Positions 15,850-23,962 of a DNA stretch of 64,000 bases are shown piece by piece. The stretch's first letter is position 1. The number at the start of each line of letters is the position of its first letter. The notes beneath the pieces are model-generated. The model was not told the origin of the DNA and did no database searches. It saw nothing but the letters and a program-made list of their open reading frames with translations. Location: assembly GCF_900089755.1 (NCBI RefSeq), contig NZ_FLOC01000002.1, positions 1 through 64,000 of the forward strand, written 5' to 3'. The DNA comes from Marinomonas aquimarina (GTDB lineage Bacteria; Pseudomonadota; Gammaproteobacteria; Pseudomonadales; Marinomonadaceae). The position numbers and the translations under genes are program-made.

Positions 15850-15858
15850 TAATGCTGT

Positions 15859-17193
15859 TCACTTAAGTGAAACAGCATTGCGAGATACCGGATATCTTGT
15901 CTTTGATTGCTTTACCATGCGGGGCCTATTAGGCCTCGCTTTCTTTTGATCCAAAAACAAATTACATATCCCTGACCTTAGGTCCTTAAGTCGCATTCCT
16001 GTCTTTGATTCTGGCTTAGCTGCTGCCATCACAATTAGATTCGAAGCAATATAAGTAAAGGCCATTTTAAAACGTATCTCACTTGCGCGCTGACCATGTG
16101 CCGCCGCGGCATGACTCGCTTCTCGGCGCACAACATTATAAGCCAACAACATTCCCCACATTTCCTGGTAGATTAAGTCGACCGTTTTACTGCGTAACGT
16201 AATCGCGTTATTAAGCATCGAGGATTTGATATCACGGAACCCTAACTCAATTTCCCAGCGTTGCTGATACAACAGAGCTATTTGGTCGGCTGCGTAGTCA
16301 CTATGAGGAAGAGAAGTCAGTACAGTTTTGGCCTTTCCTTGAACTTCATAAGTAACGGCTCGTACATCCCAGTATGCTGGCAACTCTGGGTTCTTTTTAC
16401 GAGCTTGAGGTGAGACGGTCATACGCCATAAAGCATCTCCGTCACCGTATTCTTCAACAACTTCGTACACAGCATTGCTGCGCTTAGGTATCAACCAATG
16501 CCGCTCATTGCCTCCATTCATTAAGGTATGCATTAGATTAGCACTCCAGAAGTTCCGATCTAGCAGAGTGATACTGCGATCAGGAATCTTATCTAACATG
16601 GCTTCTGCCAGAGGTGTTTCTGCTGTTCGATAGTTGCCCACTTGAGCATCTAAAATGACATGGGAATGAGTATTCATCAGTGCAACACAACGCAGTAGCG
16701 GATAAGCACTTTGTTTTACGGTTGCATTGCTAGCACTTCCAAAATGCTCTTGCAGATCTGGCGTGTCCGGCGTACGGAAAACAACGCCATCAATAGCGAA
16801 CACTTGCAACCCTTGCCAATCATCCTTAGTAAATCGTTCATTAGCCCAGTGCTCACCAGTGCGCTGAAAAAGCCATTGCATTGGATTAGACCCTAGGCGT
16901 TGCCTTGCTTGAGATATCCCGCTTTTAGCGATTAGTTGTTCAGAAGATAGCCCTTCAGAGCAGATATTTAATCGTCTAGCCACTTCCTCAATCGACTCAT
17001 CTCGAAAAAGAGCCATCCCTAGCACTAACCATAGAACTTGATCTTCAGGTAAGCGTCGACGCCTGAAAGTCGCTTTTGAAGAGAGTGTCAGTGCGGACTC
17101 AATCCATTCGACCGGTATGTTTTGAGTGAACGTTGAGTGATTTGAGAAGGAATGAAGTTCATCGATACTAAGTAAGAGCTGCTGAATAGACAC
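15859..17193 (-). CDS. IS4-family DDE transposase
   Basis: 444 residues with all catalytic parts. The N-terminal IS4 domain is present (RRRRLPEDQVLWLVLGMAL, then ISQARQRLGS), Asp135 is in AIDGVVFRTPDTP, Asp212 in LLDRNFWSANL, and the Y-(2)-R-(3)-E-(6)-K signature is exact: Tyr309, Arg312, Glu316, Lys323. It is closest in layout to E. coli IS4 (InsG). The first in-frame start is GTG at 17193, directly after the T run of a terminator, with no Shine-Dalgarno. Translation is therefore probably weak, or starts further inside. Gene-length and active residues speak for function. Confidence 0.95.
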   Translation of the reverse strand: MSIQQLLLSIDELHSFSNHSTFTQNIPVEWIESALTLSSKATFRRRRLPEDQVLWLVLGMALFRDESIEEVARRLNICSEGLSSEQLIAKSGISQARQRLGSNPMQWLFQRTGEHWANERFTKDDWQGLQVFAIDGVVFRTPDTPDLQEHFGSASNATVKQSAYPLLRCVALMNTHSHVILDAQVGNYRTAETPLAEAMLDKIPDRSITLLDRNFWSANLMHTLMNGGNERHWLIPKRSNAVYEVVEEYGDGDALWRMTVSPQARKKNPELPAYWDVRAVTYEVQGKAKTVLTSLPHSDYAADQIALLYQQRWEIELGFRDIKSSMLNNAITLRSKTVDLIYQEMWGMLLAYNVVRREASHAAAAHGQRASEIRFKMAFTYIASNLIVMAAAKPESKTGMRLKDLRSGICNLFLDQKKARPNRPRMVKQSKTRYPVSRNAVSLK

Positions 17194-17228
17194 AAAAAAA
17201 TCCGATTAAGAATGCTTAATCGGATTTT
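17194..17228 (-). terminator. terminator inside the IS, just upstream of the transposase
   Basis: Arms 17197-17210 and 17215-17228 (core ATCCGATTAAG/CTTAATCGGAT) with a 4-base loop, followed leftward by seven T at 17200-17194 and then the GTG start. It should stop outside transcripts from running into the transposase gene, and its stem also lies where a ribosome site would be. Confidence 0.88.
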
Positions 17229-17272
17229 CTGGGGCTATTCAATTAAATTCAACACTTAAGTGAACAGCATTA

Positions 17273-17283
17273 CGCCTAAGGCG
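17273..17283. repeat. right target-site duplication (CGCCTAAGGCG)
   Basis: Second copy of the 11-base target repeat of the IS, identical to 15839-15849. The matching flanks show that this copy has not recombined with another IS copy since insertion. Confidence 0.95.
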
Positions 17284-17359
17284 CCATCTTCGTTTCACTT
17301 TAGTAAAGACTTATTTATTAGAAAAAATCTATTAAAGATAATACTTAAATAAATAATAT

Positions 17360-17392
17360 TTTGTTGATAACCATTATCACTCCACATAAAAT
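17360..17392 (+). promoter_or_regulatory. bfd promoter with Fur box
   Basis: TTGATA (17364-17369), a 17-base spacer and TAAAAT (17387-17392) make a good sigma-70 promoter. A Fur-like site overlaps the -35: 17360-17378 matches 14 of 19 bases of the GATAATGATAATCATTATC consensus by my count. Fur with iron should repress bfd. Confidence 0.7.
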
Positions 17393-17409
17393 CGATCTCA
17401 AATAGAATT

Positions 17410-17428
17410 GAGAGTGATTTTCATTTTA
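17410..17428 (+). promoter_or_regulatory. second Fur-like site, over the bfd translation start
   Basis: GAGAGTGATTTTCATTTTA matches 13 of 19 positions of the Fur consensus and lies right before the bfd ATG, where the Shine-Dalgarno should be. It could extend repression from the main box or be a chance match in AT-rich DNA. Confidence 0.4.
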
Positions 17429-17625
17429 TGTACGTTTGTCTTTGTAGTGCCGTATCCGATAAAGCCATTAAAAAATCCATCGCCAATGGTGCCACCACCA
17501 TGCGTGAACTTTACAGTGAGCATAATCTGGGAAACCAGTGCGGGAAATGCTGTAAGGATGTGAAGGGGATTTTAAACGAGGAGTTGCTGAAACTAGCAGA
17601 CGAACTCCTCGTTCAAGTAGCTTAG
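17428..17625 (+). CDS. bfd: bacterioferritin-associated ferredoxin
   Basis: 65 residues. Bfd carries a [2Fe-2S] cluster and passes electrons to the haem of bacterioferritin to release stored iron. The four cluster Cys are present: Cys4 and Cys6 (YVCLCS) and the Cys38/Cys41 pair in NQCGKCCKD. Size and pattern are typical. It converges on the bfr genes with a four-base overlap of stops, unlike the usual same-strand bfd-bfr order. Expression is probably induced by iron shortage through the Fur box at 17360-17378. Confidence 0.95.
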   Translation: MYVCLCSAVSDKAIKKSIANGATTMRELYSEHNLGNQCGKCCKDVKGILNEELLKLADELLVQVA

Positions 17626-18104
17626 TCGATGGACGACTCGCCCATTTGTGACTGTAGGTAGTTTTGCAGGCCTGCAGTCTGAATCAGACTCTGTTGTGTC
17701 TCTAACCAATCAATCTGCTCTTCTTGCTCGTCTTGGATCTTCTCCAACACATCACGACTGATAAAGTCTTTTTTGGCTTCACAGATTTTGATACCCGCTT
17801 GCAAATCTGGCAAAGTCGCCATTTCAAACACTAGGTTTGAATCGATCATCTCTTGGGCATCCTCACCAATGCGCAAACGACCTAGGTCCTGCAGGTTCGG
17901 TAGCCCTTCTAAAAATAAAATACGCTCAATCAAGCGATCGGCATTTTTCATCTTCTGGATAGAGGTTTTGTAATCCGCTTTATCCAACAGTTCAAAACCT
18001 TGGTCTTTAAACATGCGTGCATGCAAGAAGTATTGGTTAATGCCTACTAATTCGTTTGCTAGTACCTTGTTCAGACTAGCGACTACGTCGCGATCACCTT
18101 TCAT
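17622..18104 (-). CDS. bfr: bacterioferritin, haem-binding subunit without ferroxidase site
   Basis: 160 residues, clear homologue of E. coli Bfr (NELVGINQYFLHARMF, LIERILFLEGLPNLQDLG, QIDWLETQQSLIQTAGLQNYLQ). Met52, the haem ligand between subunits, is kept. Of the di-iron ferroxidase ligands Glu18 and Glu94 remain, but Glu51 is Lys, His54 is Asn, Glu127 is Gln and His130 is Gln. This subunit should bind haem but not oxidise iron, and so probably mixes with the neighbour at 18117-18584, as in two-subunit bacterioferritins. It follows that gene by 12 bases in one operon. Confidence 0.92.
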   Translation of the reverse strand: MKGDRDVVASLNKVLANELVGINQYFLHARMFKDQGFELLDKADYKTSIQKMKNADRLIERILFLEGLPNLQDLGRLRIGEDAQEMIDSNLVFEMATLPDLQAGIKICEAKKDFISRDVLEKIQDEQEEQIDWLETQQSLIQTAGLQNYLQSQMGESSID

Positions 18105-18116
18105 GACAACTCCTGC

Positions 18117-18584
18117 TTACATTTGCGATTGAATGTAGTTTTGCTCGCCAATGGTATCCATCAGACGTAGCTGTTTTTCTAACCAGTAAACGTGATCTTC
18201 TTCTGTATCAAACAGTAGTTTCTCAAGCATTTCACGAGTTTGGTAATCGCCTTCTTGTTCACACGTCGCGATCACATCACGTACCGCTTCCACCACCTCA
18301 AGCTCTAGAGTCAGGTCGTTTTGCATAATAGAACGCACATCCGTTCCGACTAGCAAATCACGGCGTTTCGTTAGACAAGGCGTACCTTCCAAAAACAGAA
18401 TACGTTTGATCAACCAATCACAGTGATCTTTTTCTTCGTCCATTTCATGGTTTAAGCGCTCATACAGTTTGCTCAATCCCATGTCTTCATACATACGAGA
18501 GTGAATAAAGTATTGATCGATTGCCGCTAATTCGTTTTCCAATAGCGCATTCATGCTATCAATGACTTTCTGACTACCTTTCAT
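18117..18584 (-). CDS. bfr: bacterioferritin, ferroxidase subunit without haem ligand
   Basis: 155 residues. All six ferroxidase ligands are present: Glu18, Glu51, His54, Glu94, Glu128 and His131 (ExxH; numbering shifted by one late in the protein). The haem ligand Met52 of E. coli Bfr is Lys here. It is therefore the catalytic, non-haem partner of the subunit encoded next at 17622-18104. It is the first gene of the pair, with GAGGAAT before the ATG. Its promoter must lie in the 77 bases before it, after parC. Together the two make one spherical 24-subunit iron store. Confidence 0.93.
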   Translation of the reverse strand: MKGSQKVIDSMNALLENELAAIDQYFIHSRMYEDMGLSKLYERLNHEMDEEKDHCDWLIKRILFLEGTPCLTKRRDLLVGTDVRSIMQNDLTLELEVVEAVRDVIATCEQEGDYQTREMLEKLLFDTEEDHVYWLEKQLRLMDTIGEQNYIQSQM

Positions 18585-18661
18585 CGGGGTATTCCTCTTT
18601 TTTTAGTGGCTACTAATAACGTAGCATGAAAATATTTCTGTGCGAGTCGTAGGCTGACAAA

Positions 18662-20932
18662 TTACGACTCGCTTGGCTTCCCTTCACCCACTTTCACTTC
18701 TAGCTGATCAATACGCTGGAAGCCACGTGGAAGTTTCAAGCCGCGGCGGCCACGTTCGCCAATGTAGTCCGCTAGCTCCTTCTCGGTAAACGAAGTGAAG
18801 CGTTTGCCGCTATGCGCCAACAGCAGATCTTCGGGTTGAACCGATGCCATGGCACAGACCCACTCTTCACGATCTTTGGCACGGGCCGCAGAGATGCTGA
18901 GCATCTTGTTCCCCTTACCTTTGGCCATCTGCGGTAATGATGCCACATTAAAGGCCAACATTCGTCCCTCGTTTGAGACAACGATGGCACGGGCCGTTTC
19001 AGGATCTGAAACCTTCACCGGTGGCAATACTTGCGCATTAGCCGGCAAGCTTAAGGTCGCTTTACCGGCCTTATTCTTGGCATGCAAATCCTCAAGCTTC
19101 GAGACAAAGCCATAGCCTGCATCCGAGCCAATCAGGTAATAAGCCTCATCATGATCCAACACTGCGGCAACGATATGCGTGTCTTTCTCTAAGCTGATAC
19201 GCCCTGTGATTGGCTCCCCCTGGCCACGAGCCGAGGGCAATGTATGGGCTTTCACAGAATACGTTCGGCCATTGGAGGCAAACAGTACTAAGGTCTGATT
19301 CGAACGCCCTTTGGTAGACAAGAAGAACTCATCACCAGACTTATAGCTCAAACCACGCTCATCGATGTCATGGCCTTTGGCGGCACGAATCCAGCCTTGT
19401 TTCGACAAAACCACCGTGATTGGGTCATTGGACAATAGATCTTCTTCGCTGAACGCTTGCGCCTCTTTACGCTCAATGATGGGCGTACGACGCTCATCGC
19501 CGAAATCATTGATGGCTTCTTCGATCTCACCAATGATCAGCTTCTTAAGCTTGGCATCGGATGCCAAGTAAGCTTCGAGCTGCTGACGCTCTTTCTCCAG
19601 CTCGTCTTGTTCTGCGCGGATACGCATTTCTTCAAGCTTGGCTAAGTGACGTAATTTCAGTTCTAGAATCGCTTCGGCTTGGGTATCGGTCAGCTTGAAG
19701 CGCTCCATCAATACCGGCTTTGGCTTATCCTCATTACGAATGATCTCAATCACTTCATCAATATTGAGGAAGGCTATCAATAAACCTTCCAGAATATGTA
19801 GGCGCTTTAGTACCTTATCTAAGCGGAACTGTAGACGCTTACGCACCACACCGATACGGAAACGTAGCCACTCACTGATAAAGGCGGTCAATGGCTTCAC
19901 TTGCGGTAAACCATCTAAGCCAATCACGTTCATATTAACGCGGTAGGACTTCTCCAAATCTGTGGTAGCGAATAAGTGTGTCATCACACTTTCAACATCG
20001 ACACGGTTCGATTTCGGCACAATCACCAGTCGCGTTGGGTTCTCATGATCGGACTCATCGCGTAAATCCACCACCATTGGCAGTTTCTTGGCCTGCATTT
20101 GCGCTGCAACCTGCTCCAGCACCTTGCTACCAGAGACCTGATGCGGCAGCTCATATACCACGATCTCGCCTTCTTCGACCTGATAGCGGGCACGGGCTTT
20201 GACTTGACCTTTACCGGTTTCATACAACTTACGGATATCGCTACGTGGCGTAATGATTTCACCGCCCGTTGGGAAATCTGGACCTTGTACATATTCTAAA
20301 AGGTCATCCAGCTCCGCCTTAGGGTGTTTGAGCATATGAATACAGGCTTGGCCGACTTCACGTAGGTTATGAGGTGGGATATCAGTGGCCATCCCCACGG
20401 CAATGCCTGTGGTGCCATTGAGCAACAAATTTGGCAAGCGAGCAGGCAGCACGGCAGGCTCTTCTAGGGTGCCATCAAAATTTGGCACCCAATCGACTGT
20501 GCCCTGATTCACTTCTTTTAACAGGACGTCGGCATATTTAGATAAGCGCGACTCGGTATAACGCATCGCGGCAAAGGATTTCGGGTCATCCGGCGCCCCC
20601 CAGTTCCCTTGACCATCTACCAATGGGTAACGGTAAGAAAACGGCTGCGCCATCAGCACCATGGCTTCATAACAAGCACTGTCACCATGGGGATGAAATT
20701 TACCCAATACATCCCCGACAGTACGCGCAGATTTCTTATATTTCGCCGTGGCTTTTAGCCCCAGTTCACTCATGGCATAGACAATACGGCGCTGTACCGG
20801 CTTCAACCCATCGCCGATATGCGGTAACGCTCGATCCAGAATGACGTACATGGAGTAATTAAGATAAGCTTTCTCAGTGTAATCTTTGAGAGAAAGCGTT
20901 TCATTGGCTTCAAAGCTAGTCGTGTCACTCAA
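18662..20932 (-). CDS. parC: DNA topoisomerase IV subunit A
   Basis: 756 residues, normal for ParC. With ParE it unlinks daughter chromosomes. The breakage-reunion domain has the catalytic Tyr125 in [13 protein letters not shown]. The quinolone region reads [13 protein letters not shown], so Ser85 and Glu89 (E. coli 80 and 84) are the sensitive types. The C-terminal third is the beta-pinwheel domain. parE is not adjacent in the window. The ATG at 20932 is preceded by AAGGA. Confidence 0.97.
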   Translation of the reverse strand: MSDTTSFEANETLSLKDYTEKAYLNYSMYVILDRALPHIGDGLKPVQRRIVYAMSELGLKATAKYKKSARTVGDVLGKFHPHGDSACYEAMVLMAQPFSYRYPLVDGQGNWGAPDDPKSFAAMRYTESRLSKYADVLLKEVNQGTVDWVPNFDGTLEEPAVLPARLPNLLLNGTTGIAVGMATDIPPHNLREVGQACIHMLKHPKAELDDLLEYVQGPDFPTGGEIITPRSDIRKLYETGKGQVKARARYQVEEGEIVVYELPHQVSGSKVLEQVAAQMQAKKLPMVVDLRDESDHENPTRLVIVPKSNRVDVESVMTHLFATTDLEKSYRVNMNVIGLDGLPQVKPLTAFISEWLRFRIGVVRKRLQFRLDKVLKRLHILEGLLIAFLNIDEVIEIIRNEDKPKPVLMERFKLTDTQAEAILELKLRHLAKLEEMRIRAEQDELEKERQQLEAYLASDAKLKKLIIGEIEEAINDFGDERRTPIIERKEAQAFSEEDLLSNDPITVVLSKQGWIRAAKGHDIDERGLSYKSGDEFFLSTKGRSNQTLVLFASNGRTYSVKAHTLPSARGQGEPITGRISLEKDTHIVAAVLDHDEAYYLIGSDAGYGFVSKLEDLHAKNKAGKATLSLPANAQVLPPVKVSDPETARAIVVSNEGRMLAFNVASLPQMAKGKGNKMLSISAARAKDREEWVCAMASVQPEDLLLAHSGKRFTSFTEKELADYIGERGRRGLKLPRGFQRIDQLEVKVGEGKPSES

Positions 20933-21120
20933 AAGCGTTGTCCTTTCTTAAACAGGGAGTCAGGCAAAAAGCCTAAGCATATCGATAACTTAAATATTGC
21001 CACCTACTATAATCAGGCACCTTTTGGCCTGCAACCGTTGACCGGTGGGAAATCCAGATTAGTCGTTTTTTTCTTTCCGATGTAAACTGAATAGTATCAT
21101 TGACAAGGCAGGGCGCCCTC

Positions 21121-21795
21121 ATGAAAACCATGCTTGGACAAGATAGCTGGCAACATATTGTTCATCATTCCGATATTATGCGTGTATACGAAGTACAACT
21201 GTCGATGAATGAGCATGCCAATCACAACTTCTGTTTCCCATTCGACAGTTTACTGACGGTGACCGATGGTCAGGTCTTTGTCGAATCGCCGTTCGAGGAA
21301 AGCAGCCTAAAAGCCAATCAGGCGTTGTGGTTAAGCCATAATCAAGCGATTCGCTGCGTCGCGGTAACCCCTGTGGTACGACTGTTTGTCGTGGTATTCA
21401 TCGGCCAAACGAAACGCCAGCAACAAAGGTTTGAGCGTTTTGCCAGTGGTACGGAACATAAGCATGAGTGCTCCAATGGCGTTACCCATTGGCGCGTCGA
21501 CAATAAAGACCTGGGCAAGGTTGAGTGGGTGATGTTGCCCGCGCATTATTCTGAGCCAAGCTACTATGTTAAAGAATCAGAACAGTTCTTTTTACCGCTC
21601 AATTATGACCAATCGCTTTATGTGACCTATGATCATGAACACATGGAGCCCGTCGCTCAAAGCGGATTAGTCATCCCCCAAAACCAGTCTCATAGCCTTT
21701 TGAACGTCGCTAATAAGCCCATTACCTATTTGAGTATCACCTCACCCTACCCTCACCTTAGTCGCATTCTAAAGCTGAAACCCAATCCAGCTTAG
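21121..21795 (+). CDS. cupin-like protein of unknown function
   Basis: 224 residues from the ATG at 21121 (AGGG seven bases upstream); the TTG at 21100 lacks a Shine-Dalgarno. I do not recognise a named family. The N-terminal half (VYEVQLSMNEHANHNFCFPFDSLL, then DGQVFVESPF and ANQALWLSHNQAIRCVAV) and the second half (SGLVIPQNQSHSLLNVANKPITYLSI) both have the beta-barrel and His pattern of cupins, so a two-barrel cupin or an AraC-type sensor domain without its DNA-binding part is likely. No membrane segment or signal. It converges on the acetyltransferase gene with one base between the stops. Confidence 0.65.
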   Translation: MKTMLGQDSWQHIVHHSDIMRVYEVQLSMNEHANHNFCFPFDSLLTVTDGQVFVESPFEESSLKANQALWLSHNQAIRCVAVTPVVRLFVVVFIGQTKRQQQRFERFASGTEHKHECSNGVTHWRVDNKDLGKVEWVMLPAHYSEPSYYVKESEQFFLPLNYDQSLYVTYDHEHMEPVAQSGLVIPQNQSHSLLNVANKPITYLSITSPYPHLSRILKLKPNPA

Positions 21796-21796
21796 G

Positions 21797-22675
21797 CTAA
21801 CGCAATGTCAATGCGGTTAAGATATGGTCTTCCCATTGGCCATTAATTTTAAGGTAGTTGCGCGCCACGCCCTCTTTCTCGAAGTTTAAACGCGCTAAGA
21901 CAGCCGCACTTTTATGATTACGCGACATATAACAGGCCTGGATACGATCAATATTTAACTCTTTAGACACATACTCAATACCGGCTTGCAGACATTCCTG
22001 CATATAGCCTTGGCCTTGAAGGTCCTGTGCTAGGCTGTACCCTAGAAAACACGACTGCGACACGCCCCGCGCAAACTGCGAATAATTACTGTAGGCCAAC
22101 ATGCGCTCCTGTTTTGGATCAAGCAGACACAGCACGCAACCACGGTCTTCAAGAAAATCACGACGCATTTCTTTAATGCGTAAGCGGCATGTTTCTTCAC
22201 TGTAGAAATCTTCGCTACGTAGAGGTTCCCACACCGCCAGGTGTTCACGCTGCTCATTGACGTAGGTTTTAAGCAAGGAAACATCTTCAAGCTCCAGCAG
22301 CTTTAAAACGCCTCGAGGGGTTTTAATCACTGGAAAGCGCGCGCTATCACGCCAACTTTGATGGTTCACAACGACTTTCTCCTTATGCACTTCCATCAAC
22401 TTCAAGCTGAATCGTTCGAACCAAAACTGACTGCCAATCGACAAGGTTCGGGTCATCATAGAGTGTGTCATCCAAGCCTCTGCTTGCGACTTTTCACGCC
22501 AGTAAAAGGCCAATCTTGAGGCTTCTTCCGCCACCCACTCGTGGTACAAGAATCCCTCTTGCTCTGCGGCCAATTCAATGACTTTTTCAGTCATTACGCG
22601 GTACATGACATCGTCGAGCAAGGTCGATGTATCAATGCAAACTGCGTAATATGGGGTCGCAAATTCATGCTCCAT
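21797..22675 (-). CDS. GNAT acetyltransferase with N-terminal ABM-like domain
   Basis: 292 residues. The C-terminal half (from about residue 115) is a RimJ/RimL-type N-acetyltransferase: TPRGVLKLLELEDVSLLKTYV, FLGYSLAQDLQGQGYMQECL (acetyl-CoA loop, Q/GxGxxx) and YMSRNHKSAAVLARLNFEKEG. The first 110 residues (YYAVCIDTSTLLD to EAWMTHSMMTRTL and FWFERFSLKLMEV) have the pattern of an antibiotic-biosynthesis-monooxygenase-like ferredoxin fold. Such a fusion is unusual. The substrate is unknown; ribosomal protein or small-molecule acetylation are both possible. The gene stands alone. Confidence 0.75.
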   Translation of the reverse strand: MEHEFATPYYAVCIDTSTLLDDVMYRVMTEKVIELAAEQEGFLYHEWVAEEASRLAFYWREKSQAEAWMTHSMMTRTLSIGSQFWFERFSLKLMEVHKEKVVVNHQSWRDSARFPVIKTPRGVLKLLELEDVSLLKTYVNEQREHLAVWEPLRSEDFYSEETCRLRIKEMRRDFLEDRGCVLCLLDPKQERMLAYSNYSQFARGVSQSCFLGYSLAQDLQGQGYMQECLQAGIEYVSKELNIDRIQACYMSRNHKSAAVLARLNFEKEGVARNYLKINGQWEDHILTALTLR

Positions 22676-22737
22676 TTAGATTTCCCTTAGCGTTTTACTA
22701 AATAATGAGAACAGACTCATTTTGATCGCCTATACTA

Positions 22738-22921
22738 TAACAGGCTGGGATTACGGATAGTGAGCTAACTCTCAGCGAGGCTGACACCTAACATGTTTTT
22801 TGTGCCAGTCTGAAAAAAACATAGAACGATGTTCAATCATGCATGCGGCGCTTTTCTCCCCTTAGCGTCGGATATGGATAGCTTATTCGCCCGCCTTTCC
22901 AGAACAAAGGTGGGCTTTTTT
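22738..22921 (+). ncRNA. candidate small RNA in the acetyltransferase-lipA gap
   Basis: The 321-base gap 22676-22996 has no gene. TATACT at 22731-22736 could be a -10 (no clear -35). Downstream lie several hairpins: CAGC-GAG-GCTG, a stem of ATGTTTTTT with AAAAAAACAT, GAAC-GAT-GTTC, and GGCGCT with AGCGTC. The segment ends in a full terminator (22890-22921). Both neighbours run leftward, so this rightward transcript unit would belong to no known gene. I could not match it to 6S, tmRNA, RNase P or SRP RNA. Confidence 0.45.
22890..22921 (+). terminator. rho-independent terminator of the candidate RNA
   Basis: Arms CCCGCCTTT (22890-22898) and AAAGGTGGG (22906-22914) with a 7-base loop, then C and six T. 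The T run is only on the plus strand, so it stops rightward transcription. Confidence 0.85.
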
Positions 22922-22943
22922 ATGAGCGCTCAATCATTGGGCA

Positions 22944-22980
22944 TAAAAAAAGCGAGGCGCTTAGTGCTACCTCGCTTTTA
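22944..22980 (-). terminator. rho-independent terminator after lipA
   Basis: Arms AAAAGCGAGG (22947-22956) and CCTCGCTTTT (22970-22979) with a 13-base loop and a T run leftward. It closes the long leftward cluster 16 bases after the lipA stop. Confidence 0.88.
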
Positions 22981-22996
22981 TTCGTACTAGTTCAGC

Positions 22997-23956
22997 TTAG
23001 GAAACGCGCTCACCATGGGCTTGCTTGTCTGCATGGTACGAAGAGCGTACCAGAGGACCACAGGCCGCGTGTTTGAAGCCAAGCTCTTTCGCTACTTGCT
23101 CGTAGCGTTCAAACTCTTCTGGATGGACGAAGCGATCCATTGGGAAGTGGTGCTTAGACGGCTGTAGGTATTGACCAATGGTCAACATGTCGACATTGTG
23201 GGCACGCAGATCTTTCATAACTTCTACGATTTCCTCAAAGGTCTCACCCATGCCTACCATTAAGCCTGATTTGGTTGGCACATCAGGGCAACGTTCTTTG
23301 AACTTCTTCAAAAGATCCAATGACCACTGGTAATCCGAGCCTGGGCGTACTTGACGGTACAAACGTGGAATCGACTCTAGGTTGTGGTTAAACACATCTG
23401 GTGGCGCAATTTGTAGGATATCCAACGCCACATCCATACGACCACGGAAGTCAGGAACCAAGGTCTCAATTTCGATGCTTGGGCTCTCGGCACGGGTCTC
23501 ACGAATACAATCGACAAAGTGCTGCGCACCACCGTCACGTAGGTCATCACGGTCAACCGAGGTAATCACAACGTACTTCAAGCGCATATCGCGAATCGCC
23601 ACCGCCAATTCTTTCGGCTCATCAGGGCTTAGCGCATTGGGACGGCCATGGGCCACGTCACAGAATGGACAACGGCGAGTACAGATGTCGCCCATGATCA
23701 TAAAGGTTGCCGTACCGTTAGAGAAACATTCACCTAAGTTCGGGCAGTTGGCTTCTTCACAGACAGACGCCAATTTATGCTCACGCAGTGTGCTCTTAAT
23801 ACGAGCTATTTCTGGCGATGCCGGCATGCGCACACGTAACCAGTCTGGTTTACGCGGAATTTCTTCGGTTGGCACTACTTTGACAGGAATACGTGCCATT
23901 TTGTCGGCACCACGAAGTTTTTCACCCTGTACAACTCGCTTTTGCTGAGTAGTCAT
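22997..23956 (-). CDS. lipA: lipoyl synthase
   Basis: 319 residues. This radical-SAM enzyme adds two sulfurs to octanoyl groups on 2-oxoacid dehydrogenases and the glycine cleavage H protein. The auxiliary cluster motif ([12 protein letters not shown]) and the radical-SAM motif (CTRRCPFC) are both present, at about residues 64-75 and 92-99. The C-terminal region ends with the family's RSSYHADKQ. It lies six bases after lipB and is the last gene of the cluster. Confidence 0.98.
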   Translation of the reverse strand: MTTQQKRVVQGEKLRGADKMARIPVKVVPTEEIPRKPDWLRVRMPASPEIARIKSTLREHKLASVCEEANCPNLGECFSNGTATFMIMGDICTRRCPFCDVAHGRPNALSPDEPKELAVAIRDMRLKYVVITSVDRDDLRDGGAQHFVDCIRETRAESPSIEIETLVPDFRGRMDVALDILQIAPPDVFNHNLESIPRLYRQVRPGSDYQWSLDLLKKFKERCPDVPTKSGLMVGMGETFEEIVEVMKDLRAHNVDMLTIGQYLQPSKHHFPMDRFVHPEEFERYEQVAKELGFKHAACGPLVRSSYHADKQAHGERVS

Positions 23957-23962
23957 TATTAT

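Larger units (their letters stand above)
15850..17272 (-). mobile_element. complete IS4-family insertion sequence, 1423 bp
   Basis: The ends are perfect inverted repeats of about 20 bases (TAATGCTGTTCACTTAAGTG at 15850-15869 and its complement at 17253-17272). It carries one transposase and is flanked by matching 11-bp target repeats. Removing the element plus one repeat rebuilds a 12-base-arm hairpin (15831-15842 paired with 17280-17291) around the frnE stop codon. The transposase-3' end also holds an internal palindrome (15851-15879). Perfect ends, an intact gene and identical target repeats suggest recent insertion and possible mobility. Confidence 0.97.

Noticed and set aside
1-17272. Composite transposon made of the two IS copies
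   Set aside because: The complete copy has its own matching target repeats on both sides and the flanks of the two copies differ, which shows independent insertions. The genes between are core chromosomal genes.
22738-22921. 6S RNA, tmRNA, RNase P RNA or SRP RNA
   Set aside because: None of the conserved sequence blocks or the long single stem of 6S RNA is present; only a generic structured RNA is supported.
23382-23948. 188-residue open frame on the plus strand inside lipA
   Set aside because: Antisense to a clear lipA with all cluster motifs; no start signal and no recognisable protein pattern.
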